A stretch of 64,000 bases of DNA from Chitinophaga pollutisoli (GTDB lineage Bacteria > Bacteroidota > Bacteroidia > Chitinophagales > Chitinophagaceae). A model generated the notes under the pieces. That model had not been told where the DNA came from and did no database searches. It worked only from the letters and a program-made list of their open reading frames with translations. Of this stretch, positions 54,976-64,000 are shown in pieces. The position numbers and the translations under genes were made by a program. The stretch covers positions 4,370,001 to 4,434,000 of the forward strand of contig NZ_CP149822.1 in assembly GCF_038396755.1 (NCBI RefSeq), written 5' to 3'. Numbering within the stretch: position 1 is the stretch's first letter; the number at the start of each line of letters is the position of its first letter.

Positions 54976-55008
54976 AACCTCCGAAAAAGCGAGATGCTTT
55001 TTTAGGAG
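54976..55008 (+). terminator. intrinsic terminator of aroE
   Basis: AACCTCC (54976-54982) pairs with GGAGGTT (54995-55001), enclosing an AAAGC/GCTTT inner stem. TTCTTTTT follows. Confidence 0.85.
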
Positions 55009-55086
55009 GTTTTCTTTTTCCCGTTTACATTCGCTGAAATCATTGTTAACCCGCGGTCAGTTTACCTGGCCAGCCATTGTTTGTGT

Positions 55087-58000
55087 ATGAAAAACCTGCT
55101 TCGGGCTATTTGCGCCCTGTTACTTTTAACCGTTGCTGATGCCACCGGGCAAGTCCCGGATGCCGCGCCACCGCCGCGTTTGCAGGCGCCGTTGTTGCCA
55201 GGGGCATATCCGGCCGGGGTGCCGTTGAATTATATCCGGACCTGGCAGCCGACATGCGCTTTGCGCGATGCGCAGGCCTTGCAGCAGCAAGGAAAGGAAT
55301 TGTGGGAGACGAAATATTTCGATGGGTTGGGAAGGGCGGTACAAACAGTGGAGAAAGGAAAGAGCCCGCGGCGCGGAGACATCGTCAGTATCTCCATCCC
55401 TGAAACGCGGGGTGGGGAAGGACGGGAATACCTGCCCTTTACTTTCGAAGGCGGCAACGGGCGTTTCCGGAACCATGCTTTTGCGGATCAATACCGTTTC
55501 TGGAGTACGATGCAGCCGCAGGAACAGGTGTTCTTCGGGAGCAAATCGAAGGATTTGTCCCCGGACGGGCGGGTCAGGAAAATTTGCGCGCCGGGAAATA
55601 ACTGGCAGGGAAACGGCCGGGGACAATCTTTTCTGTTTCCCGCGCACTTGAAGCCGGATGATGTCGCCTGCTGGAAAACCGGTTTGCAGGAAGGCGCCCT
55701 GCCTGTATTTGCAGGTATGTATGGAACCGGTGCTTTGCAAAAGGAAATTTCGGTGGATGAGAACAACCGGCAACTAGTTACCTATAAGGATAAAGAAGGG
55801 AGAGTCATAATGCGGAAAGCTCCGGTGGCGGCAGTTTCAGAAAACGGGCATAACGGATTCGCATGTACGTACTTCATCTTCGATCCATTGGGCCGGTTAC
55901 GTTATATTATCCCGCCAAAGCTGGTGGAAGTACTGGCGGCAAATGGCTGGAAATTAACAGCAGTGCTCGCTGCGGACCTGGCTTTTCGTTTTGAATACGA
56001 CGCCCGCGGCAGAAAGGTCATCGCGCGGCTGCCCGGCATTCCGGAAACGGAATATGTATACGACGCCCGCGACAGGCCCGTGTTGCAACGTGGTGGAAAC
56101 CTCCGCGCCGCGGGCCGTTGGATGGCGACCGGGTACGATGCGCTCAACCGGCCGGTATTGACCGGTATATTGACTACGGCTTTGTCTGGCCCCGCGTTGC
56201 GGGAATGGCTGGGGAAAAATGCCATCCTGCCACCCGGCAATTTGGATACGCTTACGCAAACATTTTATGATCACTATCGGTTTCCGGGAGCGGCTTTCTT
56301 GTTGCCGGTGGAAATGGAAAAGGTCCGTGTGGCGGGAGGTGCATCCGGCGATCCGCAGCCCGCCAGTGAATCGGCGAACGGAAAAGTGACGGGCATGCGG
56401 GTAAAGGTGCTTGGGACTAACCGCTGGTTGCTGCGCACATTCCGGTATGATCAGAAAATGCGCCTTTGCCAGGAAACGGGCATGTTGCATAATGGTGTCA
56501 CGGAAACGATTACACGTTTGTATAATTTTTCAGGAAAGGAACTTGTCAGCCGCCATTTGCATGGGCATCCCCGCAGCAAAGTTTTGCAGGTCGTGCAAAC
56601 CAATTATCAGTACGACCACGCCGGGCGAACGTTATCCGTTTCCCTCCGGTTAAATGATAATCCTGTGCATCAGCGGACTGTAGCGAAAATGGAGTATGGT
56701 CCTTCGGGAGAATTATCCGGTAAATCATTTCTACGTGCAAACGGCAGCGTGCTGGAAAGCTTGCAATACCAGTACAATGTGCGGGGCTGGCTCACGGGAA
56801 TCAACGCGGACTTCGTGCAACCGGTTGCGGCGGCACCGCATTATTTCGGGCAAACCCTGCACTACGACCAGGGGTTTTCCCAGAGGCAGTTCAATGGAAA
56901 CATCGCGGGCATGCAGTGGAAGGGGAGTTGCGAACCGGTGCGCCGGGCATACGGCTTTACGTATGATCCGCTGGACCGTTTGCTGGTGGCGAGGTACAGC
57001 CAACCCGGCAGTACGAATCCCCCTAACTTCGATATGATCCTGGGCAATGGTGCCGATCCGGCACAGGCATACGATCTCAACGGTAACATCAGGCGGCTGC
57101 GGCATTGGGGAGCGAGAGGCGTGCAGTTGTCCTTGCTGCTGGACGATCTCCGGTATCAATACGAGGGGCCTTCCGCCGGAAAAACAGGCAATCAATTGCT
57201 GGGGGTGGCTGATATCGTGAAGACTAAGGCGCCTGATGCGGGGGATTTTACGGATGATCCGGGGGCGTCTTTGTCGGATTATGCTTATGATTTGAACGGC
57301 AACATGACCCGTGACCGCAATAAAGGTATCGACAGCATCCGTTGGAATGTGCTGGATCTCCCGGAAGAAGTAATTGTAAATGGAAAAGGTAAAGTGCAAT
57401 ACCAATACGATGCGGCGGGCAATAAGCTGTCGCATTCCGTTATCAGCTACAGTGGAGGGAAGGCGGCCGTTGTGCGCGTCGATTATTTGTCGGGGTTTGT
57501 ATACCGGAATGATACCCTTCAATTTTTTTTGCATGGAGAAGGCAGGGCGCGGCCCGTTCCCGGGGAGCGGGGGCATCGGGGTTCGCCTGGGATTATTTTG
57601 TGCGCGACCATTTGGGGAGCGTCCGCATGATATTGACCGATGAGTCTTCCGCAACGGTGTACCAGGCAACCATGGAGCCGTCCCGCGCGAGCCTGGAGCA
57701 ACGCTTATTTAGCCAGGTGGATGCAGTACGGGGGCATTGCCATCTGGTTTCCCTAAAGCGCAAGGGGTGGCGAATACGGCCGCGGCGCGCCTGAACGGAA
57801 AAGACCCTAAGCGGAGAGTAGGGCCGGCGTTGGTGTTAAAGGTGATGCCGGGCGATACCTTGCAGGCTGCTGTGAAGGCTTTTTACCAGCAGCAGGTCGG
57901 TGTGTCACCTGCTTCCGTTGCACCTTTGCAGGATATGGTGCATGCGGTGCTGGGGGCGTTTGGCAGTGCGGGGATAGCGGTTGCCGGGAAGAACGGCGGG

Positions 58001-59377
58001 GCGGTGGAATGGCAGTCGCCATTTTCGAACAAGGGAACCGCGGAAGGTTGGCAACGGTTATTGCAAAAGGAAACCGCCAAGCCAGATGCGCGCCGGCCAA
58101 GGGCGTTCCTGCATTTCCTGTTGTTTGATGAACAATTGGATTTGGTGACGGCCCACAGTTATGTCAAACAAGTGAGTGCAGCGCCGGGTGTTCTGCAGGT
58201 GATAGGAGAGGGCCCTTCCGTGATGAAACGCAGTGGATACTTATATGTTTTTCTGAGCAACGAATCGCAGCAGGACGTGTACTTCGACGATCTGACGGTG
58301 AGCATGCGCCATGGTCCGGTTGTGGAAGAAACGCATTATTATCCTTATGGGCTTGTGATGCCGGGGATCAGTGTGAAGGCATTGCGTAAACCGGGGAACA
58401 ATGTTCTTTTTAATGGTAAGGTATTACAACAAATCGAAGGAAATGGTGTTGTTGATCTGGAATGGTATGATTACGGCGCAAGGATGTTTGACCCCCAGCT
58501 TGGCAGATGGTTATCCCCTGATAAATTAAGTGAGCAGTATGAGTCTGTGAGCCCTTATGCGTATGCATTAAACGACCCCGTGAATGCAATTGATCCGGAC
58601 GGTAACCTGATCATTTTCGTGAATGGATTTATGATACATCAATGGATGGCGCAAGACCACCGGCTGACGATCCGGACGGCGCATCGGAGTTTGGTGGACA
58701 GGGGGACGTACCTCACGGAGTTCACGCAACAGCGTAATCCGAATTTCAGGCCGTATCCGGGAGAAAGGACTTTTGCGGAAGGAGCACCAACATATCTCGG
58801 GAAGCCTTTCCAGTATTGGGGTAACATAGACGATGTTATCATGCAGGGGCACAACGACAAGAATGCCCGGTACATCAGTGCTTCGGCGGACAATGCTTCC
58901 CAGGCGCATGAGCGGTATGCAGACGGCGCCATGGCGGCCCGGAGGCTCATCCGGCAGCTGGATAGCAAACAGATTCCGTTGGCCAGCGATGAAACGATCA
59001 AGATCGTGGGGCATAGCCAGGGCGCGGCGTTTGCGGCGGGAATGGTAAGTGTGTTGTCGAAACATGCGAAGTATTCTTCACGGTTGGAGATCGCTTATTA
59101 TATCGCGCCGCATCAGCCGGGAGATTTTTTGCACAGCGCAAAAGTAAAAGGGCAGCAGTGGTCCACCTTCCACGACTGGGTGACCGATGGGTGGAATTTT
59201 ATACACCTGTTTAACGGAGGGTCGAAGAATCAGAAGATTGAGGGGGTGGGAGAGACGAATTACAAGTTGAGAGATCCTTGGGTGGAGGGAATGGGTGGGC
59301 ATTATGTTGAGACTTACCTGCAAAATATAATTCAATACTTCCAGGATTTGGGAATTCAAGTAAACGTATATCAATGA
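55087..59377 (+). pseudogene. RHS polymorphic toxin with lipase-like C-terminus, two single-base frameshifts
   Basis: About 1430 residues once two missing bases are restored. Signal peptide MKNLLRAICALLLLTVADAT, a DUF6443-like region (YIRTWQPTCALRDAQALQQQ), many YD/RHS strands (YEYDARGRK-type), a breakpoint region DHLGSVRMILTDE, a beta module of about 180 residues, then the core end RMFDPQLGRWLSPD and DPVNAIDPDG. The tip after DPDG (about 255 residues) has GHSQG with a serine at 59015-59017, a typical lipase/alpha-beta hydrolase nucleophile elbow. Breaks are near 57562-57581 and at the five-G run 57730-57734. The next gene overlaps its stop (ATGA). Confidence 0.88.
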
Positions 59378-59901
59378 TGAAGAAATTAGTTTCAACTTTT
59401 ATTTCACTGTTTTTTTTTAGTTGCCGATTTATAGGTGATGTCGCATTCGAAATGAAGGAACAATGTATAGATGAGAAGTTAATTGATCAGAAACATTCTC
59501 TTGGGATTATCAAAATCAAGAAGTCATTTGAGGATACTTTTCAAATTTGGCGAAAGGATTTCGAGATTTTTGGATCTGATAAATACATGGAACATTACGT
59601 CGATGACATAGTCTTTTTAAATCGAGATTCTAGTAAATGTATTTTGCTTGTACTTAAACGTGCGAGAGAAGGACAGATTTCCCATGTTTTTGGTACTGCA
59701 CGTGTAATCAAAGGTATGATGAATAATGGAATTTGGAATTTCTTTGCCAGTCAAGAATTTTTATATGAAAGAGATTTTTTTAAGAAATATCAGAACAACT
59801 CTTTTGGTACAATCTCAAAATTGGCTAGATACTCAGTATTGAAAATTGGAAACCCACCAAAATTGGGCTGCGAAATCGATGAATCATATTGGTTCAAGTA
59901 A
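59374..59901 (+). CDS. candidate lipoprotein immunity protein for the RHS toxin
   Basis: 175 residues overlapping the RHS stop codon by four bases (ATGA). A second ATG lies at 59377. The N-terminus MMKKLVSTFISLFFFSCRF looks like a lipoprotein signal with Cys at about residue 17, which would place the protein in the periplasm or at a membrane face, where a lipase toxin would act. The body is mixed alpha/beta with no family I recognise. It is far more AT-rich than its neighbours, as is common for exchanged toxin-immunity cassettes. Role as immunity protein is inference from position. Confidence 0.65.
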   Translation: MMKKLVSTFISLFFFSCRFIGDVAFEMKEQCIDEKLIDQKHSLGIIKIKKSFEDTFQIWRKDFEIFGSDKYMEHYVDDIVFLNRDSSKCILLVLKRAREGQISHVFGTARVIKGMMNNGIWNFFASQEFLYERDFFKKYQNNSFGTISKLARYSVLKIGNPPKLGCEIDESYWFK

Positions 59902-59976
59902 TTAACCCGAGCGGGTGATGCGGGCATCGTTCAAGTTAATTACTACAGCGATTCCGCTGTTAATGGGGACAAAAAA

Positions 59977-60165
59977 CTACGACTCCCTGAACGCGGGAAT
60001 TTCTTCCAGGTTCATGTAAACGATTTTTCCTTTCGCCCGGGCGATTTCGCGCATATAATCCGCTCCGGTGGAGGCGCCTCCAATCCTCAAAACCCCATCG
60101 CAAAAATCGATCAAATTCGCCGCGAATAAACCAGGGAAAATAGCCCTGTAAATTACTAATTTCAC
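59977..60165 (-). pseudogene. truncated DUF4406-like (deoxyribosyltransferase-like) remnant
   Basis: The minus-strand frame encodes about 62 residues whose C-terminal part, FCDGVLRIGGASTGADYMRE then KGKIVYMNLEEIP, matches the end of DUF4406 proteins (CDALLRLPGESxGAD and GKPVYYSLEEIP, recalled by eye). The usual N-terminal half, about 50 residues with the YVAGPY motif, is absent. It probably survives as the tail of a lost gene or a mis-started small gene. The stretch 59902-59976 holds nothing recognisable. Confidence 0.4.
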
Positions 60166-60189
60166 TGCGAACCCTCAATAAAACGTTCT

Positions 60190-61140
60190 ATGGATAAACT
60201 CAGGATAGCCACCGCGCAATTCGAAAACCGCAGTGGCGATAAAAAATACAACCTGGATATCATCGATCAGCTCGCCGGGAAAGCCGCGGCCGAAGGCGCG
60301 CAGGCCATCGCTTTTCATGAGTGTTCCATCACGGGGTATACTTTCGCCCGCCACCTCGACCGCTCCCAGCTCACCGATTTGGCGGAATATATACCCGATG
60401 GCCCCAGCATTCGAAGGCTGCAGGAAATCGCCGGGAAACATGATATCGCCGTGCTGGCCGGGCTCTTTGAAAAGGATGAGCAGGGCGGCCTCTACAAAGC
60501 ATACGTCTGCGTCGATAAAACCGGGCTGCTGGCGAAGTTCCGGAAACTGCATCCCTTTATCAATCCGCACCTCACGCCCGGCAGCGCATACTGCGTGTTC
60601 GACCTGTATGGCTGGAAGTGCGGCATCCTGATCTGTTACGATAACAATGTCATCGAGAACGTCAGGGCCACGAGGCTCCTGGGGGCGGAGGTGCTGTTTA
60701 TGCCGCATGTAACGATGTGTACACCATCCACCCGTCCGGGTGCGGGTTTCGTGGATCCCGCGTTGTGGCATAACCGTGAGAACGACCCCACTTCCCTCCG
60801 CCTGGAATTCGATGGGCTGAAAGGCCGGGCCTGGCTCATGAAATGGCTGCCCGCCCGGGCTTACGATAACGCGATGTATTGCGTTTTCTCCAATCCAATC
60901 GGGATGGACGATGATCAGCTGAAGAATGGATGCTCGATGATCATCGACCCCTTCGGCGACGTGCTTTCCGAATGCAGGAACCTGGGCAACGACTTCGTGA
61001 CAGCCACGCTGACACGGGAGAAGCTCACCCAGGCAGGAGGGCACCGCTATATCCGCGCCCGCCGGCCCGCACTGTACGGCGAAATCCTTGCCCAGCCCCA
61101 CACGCCGGAACAAAAAGTAGTGTGGCTGGAGAATAAATAG
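60190..61140 (+). CDS. carbon-nitrogen hydrolase (nitrilase superfamily)
   Basis: 316 residues with the Glu-Lys-Cys triad at E44 (FHECSITGY), K119 (FRKLHPF) and C149 (GILICYDNN). Members cleave amides or nitriles, or condense to carbamoyl products. The NVRATRLLGAEVLFMPHVT stretch follows the active site. The substrate is unknown. The insertion around residues 185-205 (GAGFVDPALWHNRENDPTSL) is distinctive. It stands alone, diverging from the DUF4406 remnant. Confidence 0.92.
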   Translation: MDKLRIATAQFENRSGDKKYNLDIIDQLAGKAAAEGAQAIAFHECSITGYTFARHLDRSQLTDLAEYIPDGPSIRRLQEIAGKHDIAVLAGLFEKDEQGGLYKAYVCVDKTGLLAKFRKLHPFINPHLTPGSAYCVFDLYGWKCGILICYDNNVIENVRATRLLGAEVLFMPHVTMCTPSTRPGAGFVDPALWHNRENDPTSLRLEFDGLKGRAWLMKWLPARAYDNAMYCVFSNPIGMDDDQLKNGCSMIIDPFGDVLSECRNLGNDFVTATLTREKLTQAGGHRYIRARRPALYGEILAQPHTPEQKVVWLENK

Positions 61141-61151
61141 CCGGAAACAAA

Positions 61152-61184
61152 CCGGGCCCCACCTTGCAGAAAGGTGGGGCCCGG
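61152..61184. terminator. bidirectional hairpin between convergent genes
   Basis: A perfect 14-bp stem (61152-61165 with 61171-61184) lies between the nitrilase stop and the methyltransferase stop. No T-tract is present on either side, so it may act as a 3'-end structure shared by both convergent transcripts. Confidence 0.75.
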
Positions 61185-61203
61185 CGCGGATATCATGAAA
61201 ATT

Positions 61204-62004
61204 CTAAACCTTCGGCTTGATAAGATAGTACATGCATGTGGTGAAGAAGTTGCGGACGAACGGAATTTTCTTCATCCAGCCGAACTGCTCACGCGGCTGC
61301 AAGTTGAACTTGTATTTGTAAATCGGATTGATGAGATAATACTTCCGGCGGGTGATGTCATATCCCGTGCGCTCCACGATTTTCTCGAACCGCTCGATGG
61401 AAATCCCGGTGTCCACCAGTTCCATCAGCTCCTTGATCGTGCCTTCGCTTTCGCCGGCGGATTTCAACAGTCCGCGGTACAACGGGCGCGGCAGCAGATG
61501 GATGTAGGGCAGGAAGCTCAATACTTTGCTGTGGCAGATTTGCTGATGCCCGCCATGCGGCATGTACCACGGCGGAAATCCGAAATATACCTGTCCCCGT
61601 GGCGACAGCAGCTCCTTCAGGTAAGCGATCAGTTTGTCCTGGTCGGGGATATGCTCGATGGCATCTTTGAGGATGATGACATCGAAAGCATGGCGGAACT
61701 CGCCAAAGAAATCGACGTCGTAGATATTTTTGGCGATCAGCTGCAGTTGCCCGCGGTCGACGTAATCGCCGAGGAACCCTCTCGCCAGTTCGATGCGCTC
61801 GGGCCAGAGGTCAACGCCTACGCAAAGGCTGCCTTGCTCCAGGAAGGGCGTCAGAACGCCGCCTTCGCCGCATCCAATCTCCATGACGCGGAGGCCTTTC
61901 AGGTCGGGGAACTCCTGGGCAATGAAGGGAAGTACATAATTCCGGGAATTATCTACCTGTTGCTGGTATCGCAGATTTGCGTCGCTGTGCTGTTTTAATG
62001 CCAT
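61204..62004 (-). CDS. class I SAM-dependent methyltransferase
   Basis: 266 residues. Rossmann-type methyltransferase: motif I VMEIGCGEGGVLTPFLEQG (about residues 40-58), the acidic end of strand 2 VGVDLWPERIELA, and motif IV FDVIILKDAIEHIPD. The C-terminal third (after residue 165) is hydrophobic and basic with LPYIHLLPRPLYRG and NPIYKYKFNLQ, suggesting contact with a membrane or lipid substrate. It resembles methyltransferases found in glycan or lipid modification. The substrate is unknown. Confidence 0.88.
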   Translation of the reverse strand: MALKQHSDANLRYQQQVDNSRNYVLPFIAQEFPDLKGLRVMEIGCGEGGVLTPFLEQGSLCVGVDLWPERIELARGFLGDYVDRGQLQLIAKNIYDVDFFGEFRHAFDVIILKDAIEHIPDQDKLIAYLKELLSPRGQVYFGFPPWYMPHGGHQQICHSKVLSFLPYIHLLPRPLYRGLLKSAGESEGTIKELMELVDTGISIERFEKIVERTGYDITRRKYYLINPIYKYKFNLQPREQFGWMKKIPFVRNFFTTCMYYLIKPKV

Positions 62005-62068
62005 TCGCTAAAAATTCCGTGAAAATATTAATTTTTTTCAAGTGTCCGCCTGCTTGATCGCGTTTCAG

Positions 62069-62076
62069 TACATTTG
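62069..62076 (+). promoter_or_regulatory. -7 promoter box of the 62.1 kb gene
   Basis: TACATTTG, an exact match, 24 nt before ATG 62101. Confidence 0.55.
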
Positions 62077-62100
62077 GAATGATTTTAGTCTCATTACAGC

Positions 62101-62805
62101 ATGTTTAAATGGATGTTGATTTGCCTGGCGACGGCCCTCCCGGCCCTGGCGCAGCAAAAGGAAATCGTGAGGGTGGAAGCGGAATACGACCCTTCCGCCG
62201 TTGCTGAATTGTACAGCAAAACGCCCATCGGGCTGACGGTGAAGTATGCCGACAGTTCCGAGCGCAAAACGGCGGGGCTCCTGGGCGGCGATATCCGCTG
62301 GAACCAGGTACAGGTACAAACACCGCATGGGGAGGTACGCAACGGTGTGCTGACGTTCTCCCGGAACGCCGCCCGGCCGGATAATTATAAGCTCCGCCTG
62401 CAGGTGACTTTCTCCGGATACCCTGGCAAATCCTGGGAATCCGATCTGCAACTGCCTTACCTCACCGGCATCCGTTTCCGGCATTATGCCGACAGCCTCA
62501 AGCGCGGAATTCATTTTTACCTGAACGTGGAAGGGATGTACAACAGTGGCAAAATCTATCCGCTGGATACCACCCGGATCCGTTTCGCCAGCGATAAGGG
62601 CACAATTATCGGGCAGGACCTGCTCATTCCCCTGGCCGACAGCCTCACCCGCCAGATTCATGTAACGGCCGTTTACCGCGGCGATGCAGCCATGCGCGTG
62701 GAGTCTGAAATCCCCGTGAAGCAGTTGCCCGACGATGAATCCCTCATCATCCGGAACGCCGACGAGGTAAGCAAACCATCATCCAAAAAGAAGAAAAGGC
62801 AATAG
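62101..62805 (+). CDS. exported hypothetical protein
   Basis: 234 residues with a signal peptide (MFKWMLICLATALPALAQQ). The mature part is beta-rich with no recognised domain: NKTPIGLTVKY-like strands, then FRHYADSLKRGIHFYLNVEG. It ends in a basic tail (SKPSSKKKKRQ). The G-rich GLLGGDIRWNQVQV stretch is distinctive. It is a single gene between the methyltransferase and the SRP RNA. Confidence 0.7.
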   Translation: MFKWMLICLATALPALAQQKEIVRVEAEYDPSAVAELYSKTPIGLTVKYADSSERKTAGLLGGDIRWNQVQVQTPHGEVRNGVLTFSRNAARPDNYKLRLQVTFSGYPGKSWESDLQLPYLTGIRFRHYADSLKRGIHFYLNVEGMYNSGKIYPLDTTRIRFASDKGTIIGQDLLIPLADSLTRQIHVTAVYRGDAAMRVESEIPVKQLPDDESLIIRNADEVSKPSSKKKKRQ

Positions 62806-62883
62806 CGGAAAGAAAAATGACGTCATGAAACGTAGCAGGGGAGAATGTTTGAGCATAATTATCCGCTGCGGGGAAGGAAAATA

Positions 62884-62915
62884 TTTGCAAGTAATGCGGC
62901 TTTCTGTTACCTTTG
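62884..62915 (+). promoter_or_regulatory. promoter of the SRP RNA
   Basis: TTTG (62884-62887) and TACCTTTG (62908-62915) are exact -33 and -7 elements with a 20-nt spacer. The predicted start near 62920 coincides with the RNA 5' end inferred from its closing stem. Confidence 0.85.
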
Positions 62916-62919
62916 CATC

Positions 62920-63023
62920 GGCAAGTCTTATACGACCAGCTCCTGCTGAACTCCCCCAGGACAGGAATGTAGCAAGGGTAGGCGGTTGAAGCGGTGCGAT
63001 ATAAGTAACTTGCCACTTTTTTT
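62920..63023 (+). ncRNA. ffs: signal recognition particle RNA (4.5S, bacterial small type)
   Basis: The core CCCCCAGGACAGGAATGTAG then CAAGGGTAGG (about 62953-62982) is the conserved SRP helix 8: GGAA tetraloop and symmetric and asymmetric loops that bind Ffh. The ends GGCAAGT (62920-62926) and ACTTGCC (63008-63014) pair to close the molecule, and the closing stem with seven T (63017-63023) also serves as terminator. With Ffh and FtsY it delivers inner-membrane proteins to SecYEG. The length is about 95 nt. Confidence 0.95.
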
Positions 63024-63124
63024 CCCCTCAGGCAAGCATCCGCACCATTTTATTCTCCTTTTATTTTCCGAAATTAGTTTGTTGTTTTGCAGATCGCAAA
63101 AACTGAAATACTAAATCTTTCTTT

Positions 63125-63775
63125 ATGAAATTCTTTATTGATACAGCTAACCTGGCGCAGATCCAGGAGGCGAACGACCTGGGCATCCTGGACGGTGTAA
63201 CCACGAACCCCTCCCTCATGGCCAAGGAAGGTATCAAAGGCGAAGCAGCCATCCTGAAACATTACGAAACCATCTGTGAAATGGTAGACGGCGACGTGAG
63301 CGCCGAAGTGCTGTCGACCGATTACGCCAGCATCATCGAAGAAGGCAAGAAACTCGCCGCCATTCATCCGAATATCGTGGTGAAAGTGCCGATGATCAAA
63401 GACGGTGTGAAAGCCATTAAATGGTTCACCGACAACGGCATCCGTACCAACTGCACCCTCGTTTTCTCCGCCGGTCAGGCTATCCTCGCCGCTAAAGCAG
63501 GCGCTTCTTACGTTTCGCCCTTCATCGGCCGGATCGACGACAGCAGCTGGGATGGTATCGAACTGATCGCCCAGATCGCCCAGATTTACAGCATCCAGGG
63601 CTTTAAGACCGAAGTGCTCGCCGCATCCATCCGCAATGCCCTGCACATCGTGAAATGCGCGGAAAACGGCGCCGATGTGTGCACCTGCCCGCTCGATTCC
63701 ATCCTCGGCCTCCTGAAACACCCCCTCACCGACATCGGTCTGGCCAAGTTCCTGGAAGACGCGAAGAAAATGTAA
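63125..63775 (+). CDS. tal: transaldolase, small (fructose-6-phosphate aldolase-like) type
   Basis: 216 residues, the short TalB3/Fsa-like family. Active-site Lys87 in NIVVKVPMI forms the Schiff base, with D6 and N28 (GVTTNPSLMAK) as partners. ASYVSPFIGRIDD follows. It either transfers dihydroxyacetone in the pentose phosphate pathway or makes fructose 6-phosphate. In Bacteroidota this short form usually serves as the transaldolase. The substrate choice is inference. Confidence 0.93.
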   Translation: MKFFIDTANLAQIQEANDLGILDGVTTNPSLMAKEGIKGEAAILKHYETICEMVDGDVSAEVLSTDYASIIEEGKKLAAIHPNIVVKVPMIKDGVKAIKWFTDNGIRTNCTLVFSAGQAILAAKAGASYVSPFIGRIDDSSWDGIELIAQIAQIYSIQGFKTEVLAASIRNALHIVKCAENGADVCTCPLDSILGLLKHPLTDIGLAKFLEDAKKM

Positions 63776-63795
63776 TCTTCCTCCCATCTTATTAT

Positions 63796-63832
63796 AAGGC
63801 CGCCCCGGTTTCCGCAGGGACGGCCTTTTTTA
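63796..63832 (+). terminator. intrinsic terminator of the transaldolase gene
   Basis: AAGGCCG (63796-63802) pairs with CGGCCTT (63821-63827), extended by CCC/GG pairs, and TTTTTATT follows. Confidence 0.87.
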
Positions 63833-63954
63833 TTACCGGCTGAAATTTTTTTTACTTTTAGAATATTCCTAGTATCTTACTACCTCGTAAAGCTAGGTAC
63901 CACGTTAGACAATACATTTCATCATATTTAAACAATTAGCCAGAACAGTTTCGC

Positions 63955-64000
63955 ATGGAAGCAAAATTCATCATGGCCCTGGACCAGGGAACCACCAGTT
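63955..64000 (+). CDS. glpK: glycerol kinase, N-terminal end (partial)
   Basis: Only the first 15 codons are in the window: MEAKFIMALDQGTTS. The phosphate-1 motif ALDQGTTS is typical of glycerol kinase in the FGGY family, which phosphorylates glycerol to glycerol 3-phosphate. The closest alternative is another FGGY sugar kinase. The gene runs off the end of the window. Confidence 0.85.
   Translation, partial: MEAKFIMALDQGTTS

Overview
The window is a chromosomal stretch from a Bacteroidota bacterium, most likely Chitinophagaceae and Chitinophaga-like. The reasons are: the -7 promoter element of this phylum (TAnnTTTG) in front of many genes, type III glutamine synthetase, DUF1573, PafA-type alkaline phosphatase, a phosphosulfolactate synthase, a very large RHS protein with a Sec signal, and start regions without obvious Shine-Dalgarno sites. 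Genes are on both strands. No rRNA, tRNA, CRISPR array, insertion sequence or prophage was seen.

Layout. (1) 1-11.2 kb is the spc/alpha ribosomal cluster: end of rpsQ, rplN, rplX, rplE, rpsN, rpsH, rplF, rplR, rpsE, rpmD, rplO, secY, map, infA, rpmJ, rpsM, rpsK, rpsD, rpoA, rplQ. Unusually wide gaps carry hairpins, and there are internal promoters. (2) 11.3-23 kb holds carA, an aminotransferase, a fused alpha/beta 2-oxoacid dehydrogenase E1, cbpA with a DinD-like partner gene, a 1.4 kb repeat-only desert (58-bp and 214-bp tandem repeats) and a hydroxyacid dehydrogenase. (3) 23-35 kb is housekeeping and transport: YebC, an amino-acid permease, a dicarboxylate symporter, DedA, a broken MFS gene with MarR, YceI, mdh, a redoxin and efp-accB-accC. 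(4) 35-49 kb has a tandem-domain Spy-like protein, glutamine synthetase III (frameshifted), purL, small orphan genes, a TonB receptor-PepSY iron-uptake pair, a candidate structured RNA, an alpha-oxoamine synthase and PafA. (5) 49-64 kb has enoyl-CoA hydratase, exported proteins, a TPR protein, comA, aroE (frameshifted), an RHS polymorphic toxin with a lipase-like tip and an adjoining lipoprotein immunity candidate, a nitrilase, a methyltransferase, SRP RNA, a transaldolase and the start of glpK.

How the genes work together. efp-accB-accC joins translation with fatty-acid synthesis. The TonB receptor and PepSY protein are translationally coupled. ComA (sulfite plus PEP) and the alpha-oxoamine synthase could both feed sulfonolipid synthesis, which is inference. 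The RHS gene and the AT-rich gene overlapping its stop codon look like an effector-immunity pair.

Quality warning: four genes (MFS, glutamine synthetase, aroE, and RHS twice) are broken by five single-base losses, each in or next to a homopolymer run, in every case restored by adding one base. This points to indel errors in the assembly rather than real decay. Several genes (map, marR, the enoyl-CoA hydratase gene, the 51.2 kb exported protein) have a -7 box only 4-7 nt before the start codon, predicting leaderless mRNAs.
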